The notes under the pieces: model-generated
Database searches by the model: none
What the model was told of the DNA's origin: nothing
The model's input: only the letters and a program-made list of their open reading frames with translations
Position numbers and translations under genes: made by a program
Assembly (NCBI RefSeq): GCF_032062135.1
Contig: NC_092863.1
Location: 19,302,303 to 19,366,302 of the forward strand
Direction: 5' to 3'
From: Pyxicephalus adspersus
Lineage: Eukaryota > Chordata > Amphibia > Anura > Pyxicephalidae
Length of the DNA: 64,000 nt
In this document: positions 36,041 through 49,089 of the stretch, in pieces
How positions within the stretch are numbered: position 1 is the stretch's first letter
Layout of the letters: each line of letters opens with the position of its first letter

Positions 36041-38060
36041 GTTTGGCCTAGAGTGGAATTTTTGCTTTTGATCTGATAAAATGATTGGGAAATTGGCCAG
36101 ACTAGTCATTCAACCAACAAATTGAAAGGATTTGTGTACTAGAGACAGGGTATCTACGATATAATTTATTACATCTTCTTACATCTGATATGTCTGATTT
36201 AAAGTACATCAGGTCTTACAAAGAATTTTTTTAGGACATTACATGGCATTGTGCTGTGTATCTAGTAATTTGACTTTACCATCTGCTAGAGAGAAAGATG
36301 ATTGCTTTACCAATGAGCTGCTGTTCCTTGTCTAGTCACATAGAATCTGGGCCACATATTGTAAGTATTTGATCTAACACTATAATACTGTAACAACGCA
36401 ATACTGTTCTACTTTGAGGGCAATCTTCTTATTTGGAATGTCTTCTTTAAAATCTTTTTGTATTATGAGAAACATTGAAACTAAAAAAGCTCTCTTTAGA
36501 TATTTTGTTGTCTAACACTTTTTATGTACTCTTTTATGAATGAATTAATAGTTTAAGGGAACCAGCTGAGTTTGTGGGAACTTCCTAAACATCATTATAA
36601 TTATTCATATGAAATAAATGATATATGAAACCATAATTAGTGCTGGTTATAAACGATTATAACAAAAATGTTTAATCATCATGAAAGGCTGATGAAAAAG
36701 TGAAGGAATATATCCATGATGTTTTCTATTGTCTACCACTGAGAGTGCAGCACCTCCACCCCATTTTTTCTGTTTGTCTATTCTCCCTACTCTTTTATGT
36801 GTTGGATAAATCTTTACTTTTTCATCGCTTTCCTCCTCAATGGGCTCACCTGATCTATCCCTCAGTGACTCTATCTTCTAAGTTTACTTACTTTAATTTT
36901 ATTTTTTTCTTCTGTACTCCTTGTACATGTACTCCTTGTACATGCCACCCACTATTCCTGTTCCATGACCACTTAAATGTGCTCCTTCTGTATCTTCTGT
37001 CTTCCAACCCAGTGCACCCCTCTCCATACCACAGTCCAAATCTGTATTGAAGTCTCTGCTGTGTCTGACTTTTCACTAACACTCCTCCTATGATTTCATT
37101 ACATATAACCACCAATAATTTCCACCTACCTTCCACCCTTTGGTTATCACGTTCATCCCGCTCCCCTCCATTATCATCAACTCTCATTCCATCATCATTT
37201 CCTGCTACCTCCCCAAAAGCACTCACACACACATTTCAGTCCAAACAACTGAACTTGTGTGTATTATTTCTGACATAATTGCATATTGAACATATTTTTC
37301 CCAGTTAAGTTTTATACCAAAATCTAAAATAGAGTCAAATGAAAAATATTAGAAATGTTATTTGTTGTTTGAATTAATCTTCATGAAAGAAAAATCAAAC
37401 ACACATGAAGCAATTAAAAATATTCCCAAACCACATTTGAAACTGGCCCAAATAATTAAAACAGTGAAATCTGCATGGACTAAATTCACTCCTTTTCTTT
37501 GCTAGTATATCAAAACGAATTTATTTCAGGTAGTAGAAAACATGTTTCACTACTGTAAACCTGACAACCTCAATGGACCTTTTAATAACTGTCAAAGAGA
37601 AAGATTTACAAGGAATTCACACTACACTGACTGCTAAAATAAAAATGCACAGTTTATTAACCGACACAAAAAAAAATGATAATAACTGCACTAAATGCTA
37701 CTGTAAATTATGTATGTGTGAGATAAAAAATGTGCAAATGGTAATGTAAACTTCCTAAAAAAAATGCTAAACCTTATGCTTTGTGAATCCCCTCTAGAGT
37801 ATTTGTGTGATGGCAGCTGGAACAACTGATGTCAATGTGCGAGCATCAATTAGGGGCAATATAATTCATTGTTTTACTGTTATGTTTTTTTAAAATAGAG
37901 ATTTGGAATTTGACTAGGACTTGCAGTGTAAAACAGGGACACACTTTCATTATGGTTATTTCTAAAGCCATAAACAGCACTCCATGTTTCCCTTTAGGTG
38001 ACTGATGCAGCAAAACAGTTCAACAAATTATTTCATGTTATAACCTAGTGTCCCAAGCCT
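36041..38060. other. hoxb2-hoxb1 spacer, no gene
   Basis: 36700-37280 is pyrimidine-rich with long chance frames but no recognisable protein. A doubled TACTCCTTGTACATG occurs at 36914-36944. The rest is AT-rich with no element recognised. Confidence 0.5.
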
Positions 38061-38340
38061 GCTGTATCACACAGAAGAACTGTCAGCCATAAAGCCACAG
38101 CCATGGAAGGATTCAGCCCGGAGTGGACCTTTCTTGCTGAGGATCTTGGGAATGTGGAGAATTACATTATAAAGAAGCAATTAAAATTTCACTGCCATTG
38201 TCTGAAATAGTGATTTCTTTATTAAGCCGATAATGAATAAAGCGACTGCACTAATAAAAACATGGCACATTTTCCCTGTTTGCCTCAGGCAGCGGAATGA
38301 TTGGGTAGCATTATATGCAATGTATTTGTTTAATGGAAAT
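38060..38340. promoter_or_regulatory. candidate conserved noncoding element in the hoxb2-hoxb1 spacer
   Basis: A non-repetitive stretch holds ACTGTCAGCCATAAAG (Meis-type CTGTCA at about 38080), TTATTAAGCCGATAATG and several ATTA/TAAT homeodomain cores. It stands in a transposon-free part of the spacer. No alignment was possible; this is a guess from composition and motif content. Confidence 0.25.
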
Positions 38341-39260
38341 TCAGTATACACAGGTTTTTGTTTTAATATAAATTACTAAGGGGTATGATTTATTTCATTG
38401 TGTTAGATGCATATTGGCTAAAAATAATGCTTGTCCATAAATAAACAGTTATACATGAATCTAATCTTACCATTTAAAGATATCTCGCTCTGAATATTTA
38501 ACAATGCAAGGTAATAAACAATGGTGTGCATTAAGCCATAGGAACTAATTATTACTGATTATTCTTGAAAGGATAGGATGGGTTACATTTCTCAACTAAG
38601 AAAACATATTCTATGAAATGAAATTACTATTTTGATTCTTTTCAATGCATGTTTCTTTTACTGAAACTCATTTACAAATGTCTTTAGATTTATTTACAAC
38701 TACATACCGTACCCAAGGTAAAATTGCATAAGTAGGCCTTCAAAAAGCTTAGAGTGATTTTTAGGAATTGTAAAAAGTAAATGTAACATGTTTGGTCAGC
38801 CTCAGGGCTTAAGATCATTGACTTTGAGACCAAACCACGACTTTAACATACCATTCACCATCCCATATAAATACCTTGCTTGGACAGGGAGACGACAACA
38901 GGGCATAGGTTAGGCTTTAACTGATTGGAGATTTAATCTGATATAGATAATACAAAGTATCCTTGAGTATGATATATCCACCATGTGGCTCTCAGTGAAC
39001 AGGTTACAAAAATAGGATATGTAATAAAATAGAAAAGGATTTATTTAGACATGCACTTGTCGTGTTGATAAGGAGAGGAGGCAGAAACCAGGGAAGATGT
39101 AACAAAGAGCAGTTAAATTGCACTCATTCAGGTTTATTACAGAGCACATTTATTTTTATCTTTTAATTATCAAGAGGATCAATAAACACCAATGTTAGAT
39201 CCAACTATTAGAGAGTTCTATAATAACTTATCAAAACTCTTTAAACTAGTATGTAACTTA

Positions 39261-39573
39261 GGTTATGTACACACGTTGTTGGAAAGGATCTTTCACGATC
39301 CCTTCCAACGATTAACGACTGCATGATACATGAACGAGTGTTGTACATACAGCACCGTTCTGCTCCATGGAGAGGGGAGGGGGGGAAAGGCGGAGTGGCA
39401 CCCTGCTGTGCGCTCTCCCCTTTGCTTCCATTAGGATCGTTTGTCGTCCATGGATCCGCCGGGACTATCGTGCGGACGATGAGCGACGAGCACTGTACAC
39501 ACGCAAGATTCTCGTCTGATATAGGCCCTGAGCCGATTATCGTACGAGAACAATTGCACGTGTGTACGTAGCC
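39261..39573 (+). mobile_element. Harbinger-like MITE copy 2, TTA target duplication
   Basis: Ends GGTTATGTACACACGT and ACGTGTGTACGTAGCC form a 16-bp inverted repeat, flanked by TTA at 39258-39260 and 39574-39576. The interior has GGAAAGGATCTTTCACGATC, ATACAGCACCGTTCTGCTCC and GATCGTTTGTCGTCCATGG. A 3-bp TTA/TAA duplication is the mark of PIF/Harbinger elements; no transposase is present. Confidence 0.88.
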
Positions 39574-39954
39574 TTAGTATCAATATTGCAGGAATAATCA
39601 TCATTAAGCAGGTTCAGTCTACTATCAGTGCACTGACACTGGCCTTTTCAGGATGAAGTCAAGATGGAAGATGTCATTTGAAAGTTCCAACGTGTTGTGT
39701 ATACAGAAGATCAGTTACATTCAACTGGGAATTTAATTACTTCTGTAAGAAAATAAATGACTGCAAGTGCAGTACATTGCCAATCTGTATGCTGTGTGGA
39801 GCTTCCAAATGATGGATTATTGAGTGAATTGGTAGGTTATGAACAAATCTGGCATTGGATCTATTTGTGTGTTTTAGGTTCTAGTATTCCTACAGTCCGA
39901 CACTATTAGGATGTCCCTGGGAATGTAAAATTGCATTTTTTTACTTTTTTCAGA

Positions 39955-40320
39955 ATTATTGTGAAAGTATAGACAATGTTTTTTTAGTTTTTGATAGAGT
40001 AGGAAAGGCTTAAACCTCTGCCAGTTTGATTTTTCACTATGTATGTGTCATTGGGGTAATATGCCTTCTTTCTGTGTCCCAGAAACACAGGAAAGTTATA
40101 GCAATTCTCAGCTTAGGCAGTTGTCACCAAATTAGATGTCCTCATTGGACAATTTTCCTCTACCTCTTGATTATATTGCTTTCATGTGACAAAAGGAGAA
40201 ACAAAGGGGTACATCTACCCAGTAGGAACAAAAATAAAACTGTGACAGATGAGTTTACTACCCCCATTATATTAAAAAAAGTTTTGCATACAGGTATACT
40301 TTAAGTCCTCTGTAAAAACC
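39955..40320. repeat. dispersed frog-type repeat fragment
   Basis: TTTAGTTTTTGATAGAGTAG followed by GGCTTAAACCTCTGCC resembles part of the arms of the 29523-30168 inverted repeat. TTCTTTCTGTGTCCCAGAAA recalls the 26130 fragment. Noncoding. Confidence 0.4.
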
Positions 40321-41084
40321 AACATACAAATGTGAACTTCCAGGTATTAAAGAGGCAAACTGTGCTATTATAGACAGAACAATAATATGTCATCCGTTAA
40401 TAAACCTACATGGACAGTGAGATCTATTGTTAGGTTATTTTTACACAATGTACAGTATAGCGAAAGAAAAAAGAACAGAAGAGGTATAACCAATGGCTGG
40501 TTACAACTAATTGTTGACAAAAAAATACCAAAATTATCATTGCATAAACTTTAATATTTATGTATATTTTGAAAATAATTGCATCCACAGCCTGTTTGTG
40601 TGGGTAGATAAAAGAATGGTCCACATGTCATGTGTTAGCAAGATATGACTACTTACTACACTCTACAATGACAATATAATAAACTACATTGCTATTTCAT
40701 CTACTTGTTACAAGGCCAAAGGTTACACAGGTCATGACCGTCTAATGAAGGTATATGGCAATAATGGCAAATGCCTGGTGCTTTATTGATACTCTTAACT
40801 AATATGACTACCATTAATTACAGAAACAACTATTCACTGTATGTGACTGGTCCATGATTACCCTTTTAGATGTCATGTGGCACACTACAAGATATAGAGT
40901 TAAAAGAGCAACTGGTTGCTAGCTCAGTTTCTCATTATACTCGATGACCTTCAACAAGGAAGGTTCAATGGCCACTTATGTGAAATACCTAAACTGCAAT
41001 ACCTGATCCTGCAAAAAAAAAGCTAAAGAAATTTAAGCTTCATGTAAAACCCTGTGTCACACTTGGGAAGACAGGGCCACTAGG
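40321..41084. other. hoxb2-hoxb1 spacer, nothing recognised
   Basis: AT-rich noncoding DNA between two repeats; no feature supported. Confidence 0.5.
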
Positions 41085-41770
41085 GGGCGCTATGGCTTGC
41101 ACGGAGGTGGTGTGCGTCCTGAGAAATGCCAAGGCACAGAGTCTAAGCAGTAACCAGGTCTTCTCCAGAGCCTCTAGTGGTGAGGCTGTTGGGCTGCTGG
41201 TTACTGCCAGGTTGTTTGGCGCACCAGGATGATACACGGTACCCAATCACCAGGCAGAAGAATTGTCACGGAAGGCCGGGGTCAAGGCAGGCAGCAAGCA
41301 AAATAGGTCAGGTCACAAGCCAGGGGTCAAATACCAGGGATTTAGGAAATAGACACCAGTGACACCAGGCCACTGCGGACACAAGGAACACAGGAGACAC
41401 TGGAAACAACAGGATGTACAGGTGACACAGGGATATCCACAGACAGACAGGAACACTGGAATAGAACAAGGCAATGGGCTGGAAACAAAGGACTGGGCAA
41501 CAAGGGGTTACGACAGGAGCTGGACACAGGAAACACTGAATTAGGAAACAGGTGTACAGGAAGTGCTCAGCAGAACTAGGGGCTCAGCACTAGTGGAGAC
41601 ATGTTGCAGAAACGCTGAGTGCTTTGTCTGCGCTAGCTAAATAGTCAGGAACGGTTAATAGGCTATTTTCTGATTGGCCAGCATTTGAGCGAAATTTGAA
41701 AGAGCAAGCACACCCAGAGTCAGAACTGCGCGCATGCCCAGGAGAGAGGCGCCTGTTGTTTATTGAGGAA
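41085..41770. repeat. unclassified GC-richer interspersed repeat, copy 3
   Basis: Most complete copy of the family seen at 27640 and 28285. It holds CACTAGGGGGCGCTATGG and CCAAGGCACAGAGTCTAAGC, and runs through GATACACGGTACCCAATCAC to GCTAGCTAAATAGTCAGG and AAGCACACCCAGAGTCAG. A start at TGTCACAC (41053) is possible. Confidence 0.75.
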
Positions 41771-41774
41771 CAGG

Positions 41775-43882
41775 TAAGTGGGACACCTGACCATTATATA
41801 GATATTAAGTTACCACCTGAACTAGACTATTAATCACCTATTCATATATAAGAAGAATCATTTTGGATGCATTTGCGAGTGGTTGTAGAGTGTTCTCAGA
41901 CAAACAATTATTTCCCAATCCAATTGTTATCAATCAGATGTTGATGACTGCCTCATGCCTATGTGTGGCCTAGAGATATTTACAAATAGGAGAAAGAATG
42001 AATGCCACAACTTAGGAAAGGAAGGAAAGATCCTTTTACAAACATATATTTTGCAGGTTAAACTTTTGAGGTAGGAGGTCAGGAGAAGGCATAAGGCTGA
42101 ATTTCTTTCCATGGGGCAGGGAGTCTTGGTTATGGAGGGGCCTGCAAACATGAAAGATCCACCATTTGACCATAAACTAAGAGAGTATGTAAATGTACTG
42201 TGTAGAGACCTTAACCCACTAGCTTTATCAATATTTTTGCATCTTATTGTTCTGAGTGCATTTAGAGAGACATAAATAATATATAACAACATCCTAGATG
42301 TCTATAAAAATAAAGGCAATTTGCAATATTAGTACATGCACGTGAGACCTGTTTTCAGTAAATGCATAGTGCTGATCTCCTATGCTTGGGAAATAAAGGC
42401 TCCCTTTGGTATCAATGAATATATGCCAGGTTTTATGGTTTATAAATGTATGATGCCAAAAAAATGCTATGAAAGGTATAATCCTAGCTACTCTTCTCAG
42501 AAGTCTTATATTGCTGGCACAGCCTGACAAAGCTTCAAGTTTTATCCTACCGGGCTCACCAATCTTCTGTGTACCCACAGCTTTATTTTCACATCATTTC
42601 ATCACATACGGGATTGATACATCAATTTAGTACAAGTTGGTTTACACAACCCTTTTACCTCTAAACTTTCTGTTTAAACCCTCTTTAAACTATCTAAATA
42701 TTAACTATGACAAATCAGAAGTCATGATATTGTTTTGTTATTCTTTACACTCCTGTATGTAGAAAATATGAATATAAATAACTATGATGTGGTAGAGAAA
42801 TCCCTCACTCTACTCTTATGAATAATATTTGAATATGGCAGCATGGGTTTGCCTATTTTCTGCTATTGCATGGCCACTACAGAGGAAAAGTAAGGGGTGA
42901 TAGATCACATAGATCGGGGGGCCCAACACGTGGATAGCGATCTACCGGTAGATCGCAAAGGCAATGCGAATAGATCAAGGAGCCCTGCCTTTCAGGATAA
43001 ACTCTACTGTTCACAGGCGTTATTAAGTCCAAATACCTTTCCACCATGACTGATGATCATTTGGAAGTCTGTTTGAGGCTGGCTACCAGTAACTACTGTC
43101 CGACTATGCAACTTTGGCTGATTCCATTCAGTTTAAGACGTCATCGGAGTAGAAAAATAGCCAAAAATGTACAGAATTGTATTCTGCTATACATGTACAT
43201 ACTGTTACGCAAGGTAAACAATATATATTTTAATTATAAAGTATACTCGGTAAATATATAAATAAATAAATGTTTAGCATTTTTATTGTTGGTAGATTAT
43301 TTTGAATTAGAGTATTGCCATTGTCTCAGACATGATTGTAGAGGGGATGAATCTCAGAAAGCTTTCTAAACAATTTGCCTAGTTATAGAAGCATACCAGT
43401 GAAGCAGGCAAACACTATTAGTATATGACGTGAAAACATATGCAACTTATTTTGGAGATTAGGATATTTCTTACTTTAGGGCTTTGATACTGTTACATCT
43501 GTTTTCCCTTTTTTGCGGGGACTGCAGTCTGTCTCATATAGTATTAGTATTCTAAAAAGGTTTTTGTCTTTGATTGTGAAAGTCCAAGCCTTCAGCTTTG
43601 TACGGATTTTGTACTAAATACAACACAGTGTGGTTATTAATTTTAAAACTTCACTTTACAGGTTATAAATACTCCAAATGTAGCACAACTGGGAAATATG
43701 GTTAATTTTAAAAATCATTTTAGTAAATGTCTTTTCATTTTTTGACTATGTTAGCTTTTTTTCCTATTTATGGGACCTTTTTGTCTTTTCTTTTTAGTTT
43801 ATGATGGTTTTGAGGTGTGCAGTCACAGTTAGCTGCTTTCATTTATAGCAAAGTTTTTTTATCTACGCACCTTTACCCCTAA
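41775..43882. other. hoxb2-hoxb1 spacer, no gene
   Basis: Noncoding. 42914-43000 holds GATCGGGGGGCCCAACACG and GATCTACCGGTAGATCGCAAAGG, which look like a decayed hAT-type repeat. Nothing else is recognised. Confidence 0.45.
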
Positions 43883-44170
43883 AGCCGCATACACACGTTC
43901 AATAATAGTCATTGGAAAGGATCTTTCACGATCCTTTCCAACGACTAGCACTGCATAATGCATGAACAAGTGTTGTACATACAGCACCGTTCTGCTCTAT
44001 GGAGGGGGGGGGGGGGGGGAGAACGATGGAGCAGCACCCTCTTCCCCTTCACTTCTATAAGGATCGTTTGTCGTCCATCGATCCGCCAGGACGGTCGTTC
44101 GAATGATGGGCGACTGGTGCTGTACACACACCAGATTCTCGTTGGAACCGTTGGACGTGTGTACGTAGCT
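43883..44170 (+). mobile_element. Harbinger-like MITE copy 3, TAA target duplication
   Basis: Ends AGCCGCATACACACGT and ACGTGTGTACGTAGCT, flanked by TAA at 43880-43882 and 44171-44173. The interior parallels copy 2, plus a pure G run of about 14 at 44006-44020. Confidence 0.88.
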
Positions 44171-46295
44171 TAAAAGTGTGCTTTTGCTTTGGGGGTTTAT
44201 GAGGTGTTAACTTCTGTATTCTGTATATTTGGTATATTTCTGACTGTGGTGTGCCTAAAGCAGAGCATTCATTAACCAAATTATCTTTGTTTGCAACACA
44301 CTAATGAATCATGTTAAATGAAAAAAATAGTTTCTTCTTTATATATGTTCAAAATTGACTAAAAAAGTCACAAAACATATTGTCAAAATGTCAAAAAACA
44401 TTTGTACACACAAAACAGTTTTCTTAAATATCAAGAATATTTGTACTGTTCCACTCCAGAGGATAGGAGAATATTTCCTGTTAACAACTAGATAATAAGA
44501 CTGTACCTAATGTAAATTCACATCTAGTTTTAGGTTTTTAGCATCAAGGGTCTTCAAAGGGTCATTTAGATATCCAACATACAGGGATTGAAATCATTAG
44601 AGCACTAGAGATCCTCATTTTTAATGCCTCCCTATATGCTAGGAATTCAAAGACAAGTATACCCTTCTTTTATACCCAAACTTTTGCAATAGTTATTATA
44701 TTGGGTAATGCAAGTTATGAGAGTTTTACACATTTTAAAACCAGGTTCCTAGATTGTGTTAAAGATAGGAATTTTAGTTTAATGAATGCAATGATTTTCC
44801 AAATGACTTGGAGGTAGCACATGAACTAAAACTGTTACAGAGTACTTCAGCTAACCTTCCCTTGCTGTGCGCACATCCTTTTAGCTTATCATCTTTGCCA
44901 GTGGTAAAAATGTGTGTGTCTCTGTAGGGCTTTAATTTCCCCTATAATGTGCTTCAAGTATCATAATGTTCTACTGCTGATTTTAATCAGCCAAGACTGG
45001 ACTGGCAACTTTGTGGTCCTGGTACTGTTCTGTCTAAGGATATACTGGATATGGCCCAATGCAAAATCAAAACTGATTCCTGTCTATGCGCATTGAGCAC
45101 ATGGACCCCTGGTAATGGTACAGAGATTACTGATACAAAAGTTGTGTCCATAGCCCAGCGCTAATGTCCACCCAAGATGTTCAGCAAGCAGGCCTGAGCC
45201 TGCCATAGGGGAGAGGTCGGGTGGTGTCCATATGGGGGACAGAGCTGCGGACCACAAGGACCACCGGTTGGTGACCGCTGCTATTGAGTGTCACTATGCA
45301 GCAAATGTGTCTGTTGATATGACATTCAAGATGGCGGCACTTAACACAAGCCTCAGTGGATATCAAACATAGCTAGATGGCCTACAGTATAAGTAATATG
45401 TTAAATGTACATTTACCTTATAGGAGGTTTGTTGTTAAAATGAATCAATGGTGACAATGTACGTTTCATGTAGTAGATTGTTATGGAATATTTTTTTATT
45501 CCATAATTGGTACACAATTCAATAATGTAACATGAATCAAAATGCTGAAATAGTACCGTAATATAAGAAACCAATCAACTTTTGCTAAAAAACTGCTTCA
45601 CACATTTTACATTAAAAGCAAAGATAATTACTATGCAACATCATGTACTCCCATCCACAGCTTCAACTTATTAACAAAGTGAACCTTTAATGTTTCAAAC
45701 AACTTTAGTGAATCAACCCCATTATCTCCTTTAATAAAAGGTATAAACAAATTTATAAAATATGGTTCTGTATTTTGACAGGGCACTTTATTCGATTATT
45801 TGGACAATAACCACCTACATACCCATATAATCACTTCGATAAAACCTGGAATCTCAGTGATACAACTGGGCATTTCATTGGTAAAAAAAAACAGATGTTA
45901 ATCAGTATTCTTCTGCCAAAAGATGCTAATGTTGGCCAGGGATGCCGGCGATGAATTGATCTTACTTTACCAATACTCAAAAATTTGGAAATCCTCCAAA
46001 TGGCTAAAGAGCTGCAAATGAAAAAGTGACTAGGTTTCAAACTATATTAACATATATTAAGTATGATTGAAGATTTTTACTAATTTACAAACTTTACCTC
46101 ATTTTTTTAATCAATGGGATTTAGCTGTTTAACCATAGATTATGGAAATGTTTCTGAATAGCAAAAACATCACCCAGAGGAAGAACTATAGGGGTGTAAA
46201 TAGAATGAGAAAAAGAAAGTATGTTCTGTTCTTAGGTTTTGCAAATCAGAACTTAATAAAAAATAGTCTAGTTTTTAGCAGGTCCTAAAATTAGG
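44171..46295. other. hoxb2-hoxb1 spacer, no gene
   Basis: 45190-45290 (GGACCACAAGGACCACCGG, TTGGTGACCGCTGCTATT) looks like a hAT-type repeat fragment. 45590-45720 ends in TTTAGTGAATCAACCCC, like the local MITE family. The remainder is AT-rich with nothing recognised. Confidence 0.45.
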
Positions 46296-46297
46296 TA

Positions 46298-46625
46298 CAG
46301 GTTGACAATCAAAAATCCAGGAACTTGCAGACCTGAGGAGTGCCGTATTTTTTAAAATTCCGAATTTTTTTTTCTTACCTCCGCACACAGACCAGCCTTC
46401 CTCTTGCAGCACCCTTGGACATCTGGCACAGTTACAGGGAGCAGGCAGCAGGGATGTCTCAACGTGTATTTAGTTTAGCAAGCAAGACCTAACAGCTGTT
46501 TCTGCAGAACAGTGCCATCAAAACAAAAGTGGCCAAACCGTGTACTACAGTCCCTGTATTGAAAATGCGATCCAAAATTCATGCCGGAAAACTGAAAGAT
46601 GGCCGGATTTTCGATTGTTAACCTG
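46298..46625. mobile_element. pogo/Tigger-like MITE, 328 bp, TA target site
   Basis: CAGGTTGACAATCAAAAATC at the left is mirrored by GATTTTCGATTGTTAACCTG at the right, an imperfect ~23-bp inverted repeat, with TA on both sides (46296-46297, 46626-46627). CAG-start ends with TA duplication fit Tc1/mariner-pogo elements. No coding capacity. Confidence 0.85.
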
Positions 46626-46867
46626 TATATACAACCCTAAATTGACTACAACACACAACATACTACACCTTTCTATTATTTATTTACCAAAGACTAAGTC
46701 AACATGCAGAGGCTGTGTGTGCAAAATTTGGTAAAGCCCTCCAATATGAAATAGGAGGATAACAAGCAGCCAGGCACCACTAATCACTAACACTAAAATC
46801 ACTTTGTCATCAGAAAACACAATCACCTTTATAAAAGCAGAAGTCTTGGCAGTTTGTTGGTCTGGAG

Positions 46868-47105
46868 CAATGTTTCTGTACCAAGGCTCCTTTAGAATTT
46901 GCCAGGGGTTCTTTGAGTAATGAGAAAGTTGTGCTCTTTTCGGCTATGTGTAAGGATGGTATTTTTCCCATCTTAAAAGCACTGTAAAAGCCATATTTCT
47001 TACTGATCATTATGCTAATATACTATGGGCTGTGGATATAGTAAATATAAAAGAGGTTGCCTCAAGACCTGAAAGTAATTTTAAGTGCTCCCAAATGTTA
47101 AAAAA
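46868..47105. mobile_element. hAT-like repeat fragment (TTCTCAACCAGGG family)
   Basis: TTTCTGTACCAAGGCTCCTT, TTTGCCAGGGGTTCTTTGAG and ATGCTAATATACTATGGGCTG follow the same order as 23466-23575 and 62912-63425. It is directly followed by a Tc1-like remnant. Confidence 0.55.
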
Positions 47106-47109
47106 GAGA

Positions 47110-48125
47110 ATCTGGTCTGGAGCATCCAGGTGTGTGCTAACACAATGCCAAGGGGTAAAGGTATCATCAATGATTATAGAGAAGCGATTGCTGCTGCCTA
47201 ACAAGGGTCATAATGCCATTTGCAAAAAAAGTCCATCATTGGAAACTCAGAAAAATAACTCACAAGTGGAAAATATTCAAGATAGATGCCAATCTTCCAA
47301 GGAGTGGTTATCCCAGCAAATGCTCAGCCATGCTTAGAAAAATTGCAAAATCCCAAAATCCCTACATTATAATCTTTGAGTTAGCATTTTAAATGTTAAA
47401 GTTCTAAAGTAAAGTATTATTATAACATCTCTGAACAATTATGGCTTATTTGGAAGTGTTGCCATGAGAAAGTATTTTTTATCTTAAAAAACATGGCCGC
47501 ACCGGTATGCAAAGTTGCATGTGAACAAATCAAAACCAAAATGAAGATGTTTAGCCACAAGGTCATATGGAATCAAATGTAAGGCCATCTATTTCTATGC
47601 GGTTGGCCGTTAAGCGACAAGATATGTATTGTTAGAACCTTACCTTGCTGTATGTTCTTTTTTTAACTGTATGTTACGACCACTTTATTTTCTTTTCTCT
47701 GTATGTACCTTGATATCTTTTAATAAAAATAATTAAAAAAAAAATGTAAGGCCATCTGTGAGACAGCTAAAGCTTGCAAATGTTGTAATGGCCCAGTCAA
47801 AAAGATCAGACCTCAACTGGATTGAAATGCTGTGGCAGGACCTTAAAAGAACTGTGTATTATTGAATATCTGCAGACCTCAATTAACTGATGAACTACAT
47901 GAATCATTGGGTGTCCTTATTTTTTCCCCACATGGCTACTCCATTTTGGCTTCATTTTCATGAAAAAAATAATAACACTGTGGAATTTGTTGTGGGTTGT
48001 TTTACACCCAAAGTTAGACATAAGTAATTTTAGAACCTGTAAACGACAAAGTGATTTAATACTAAGCCCCGATATGTAAAACCTTAGACTTAAAAGTGGG
48101 TGTACGTTCTTTTTCTCAAGACTGT
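47110..48125 (+). pseudogene. decayed Tc1-like transposon
   Basis: Sense-strand remnants of a Tc1-type transposase run from the N-terminal part (GTGCTAACACAATGCCAAGG, the usual start region), through GGCTTATTTGGAAGTGTTGCC, to the DDE C-terminal signature read as AQSKRSDLNWIEMLWQDLK at about 47793-47850. Many stops and indels are present. The 3' end GTGGGTGTACGTTCTTTTTC is probably the terminal region; its complement resembles AAGTACACCCC at the start of 56625-57135. It is interrupted at 47591-47741 by a LINE-type insertion. Confidence 0.82.
47591..47741 (+). mobile_element. 5'-truncated LINE-type insertion inside the Tc1 remnant, 16-bp duplication
   Basis: AAATGTAAGGCCATCT occurs at 47575-47590 and exactly again at 47742-47757. 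Between them is a 151-base insert ending TTTTAATAAAAATAATTAAA and a short A tail, the form of an L1-type 3' end. The flanks join into a continuous Tc1 sequence, so the order of events is clear. Inference of L1 machinery rests on tail and duplication length. Confidence 0.85.
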
Positions 48126-48864
48126 ATATAAACAAAATTATTACTGTAAGTAACTGTATATATGGTAAAATAGTTTATTTCTGCCCTATATAGTAAGAAC
48201 AGTGGGAAAAAGTCTATTGGTTTCCACTTTTTACATGGCCTCCACTTTTATTACTTGTACACCACTTATACACAGTGATATTGATATCTACGACATTATT
48301 ATTTGAATTGTTTGCGATTTCCTCACTATATTATTATAGTGTTGACATACCATGTTATCAGGCTAGCATTTAAGTCACTAAACCCAAATCATTTCAGCAA
48401 AACTGCACCTTCACAACAAAGCCAGCACCCCCAACAATAGATTGGATTCTCCCTGCTGTTTGCTATTGTTGCCAGAGATAAGAATGAAACCTTGATGCTA
48501 CCTTACTTGGTTTATTTTAGGCTTTCACACTATAACAGATGTGCCTACCATGCCTCATACTGAAAGGCACAACTGTCTGAGTTGTTTGTTTTGTCAGTGA
48601 CCACATTCATTACAATAAACAGGGAAGTGTACAAATATGAACAAAAATCCATGCAGCAGTGTATTGTAGCACTGCATTGTTTGTAGTGAGAGTGTCAGAC
48701 ATTGCCTTCTATGTTGTTGTGTATCACACACTATGTGAGGCCCAGTGTAAACAAAGCATTGGTGGTGTGCCATTTCATTTGTGGTTAGATTCTGCTGAAA
48801 TCTTTATCAAGTAATGCAGTATGAAATGATATGAAAGCAAAATAACTGACCCGATTATTAATAT

Positions 48865-48990
48865 TAATAAACATTATTTATAAAACACCAGCTGCCTTGT
48901 ACATTAAATAAGAATAGCAAATGATATACAGATACAAACATTGCCACAGGAAAAGAAGCCTCTTCCTAAAAGAGCGTACAGTCTAACAGA
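48865..48990 (-). mobile_element. SINE/LINE 3'-tail fragment, diverged
   Basis: The reverse complement carries GTTAGACTGTACGCTCTTTT through TACAAGGCAGCTGGTGTTTT and ends at an ATT-rich run. It is a diverged copy of the tail at 3667-3835. Confidence 0.6.
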
Positions 48991-49089
48991 TTGAGCACAT
49001 ATCTAAAAAAATACTTTTGGTGCTGGTCCTGCCCTAAAACAGCAGCAATTTCTCATGAAAATTGATGATTTTACAATTATTTAAATAAT

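Noticed and set aside
36700..37278. Pyrimidine-rich frames of about 115 residues
   Set aside because: Low-complexity composition, open on both strands, no recognisable protein.
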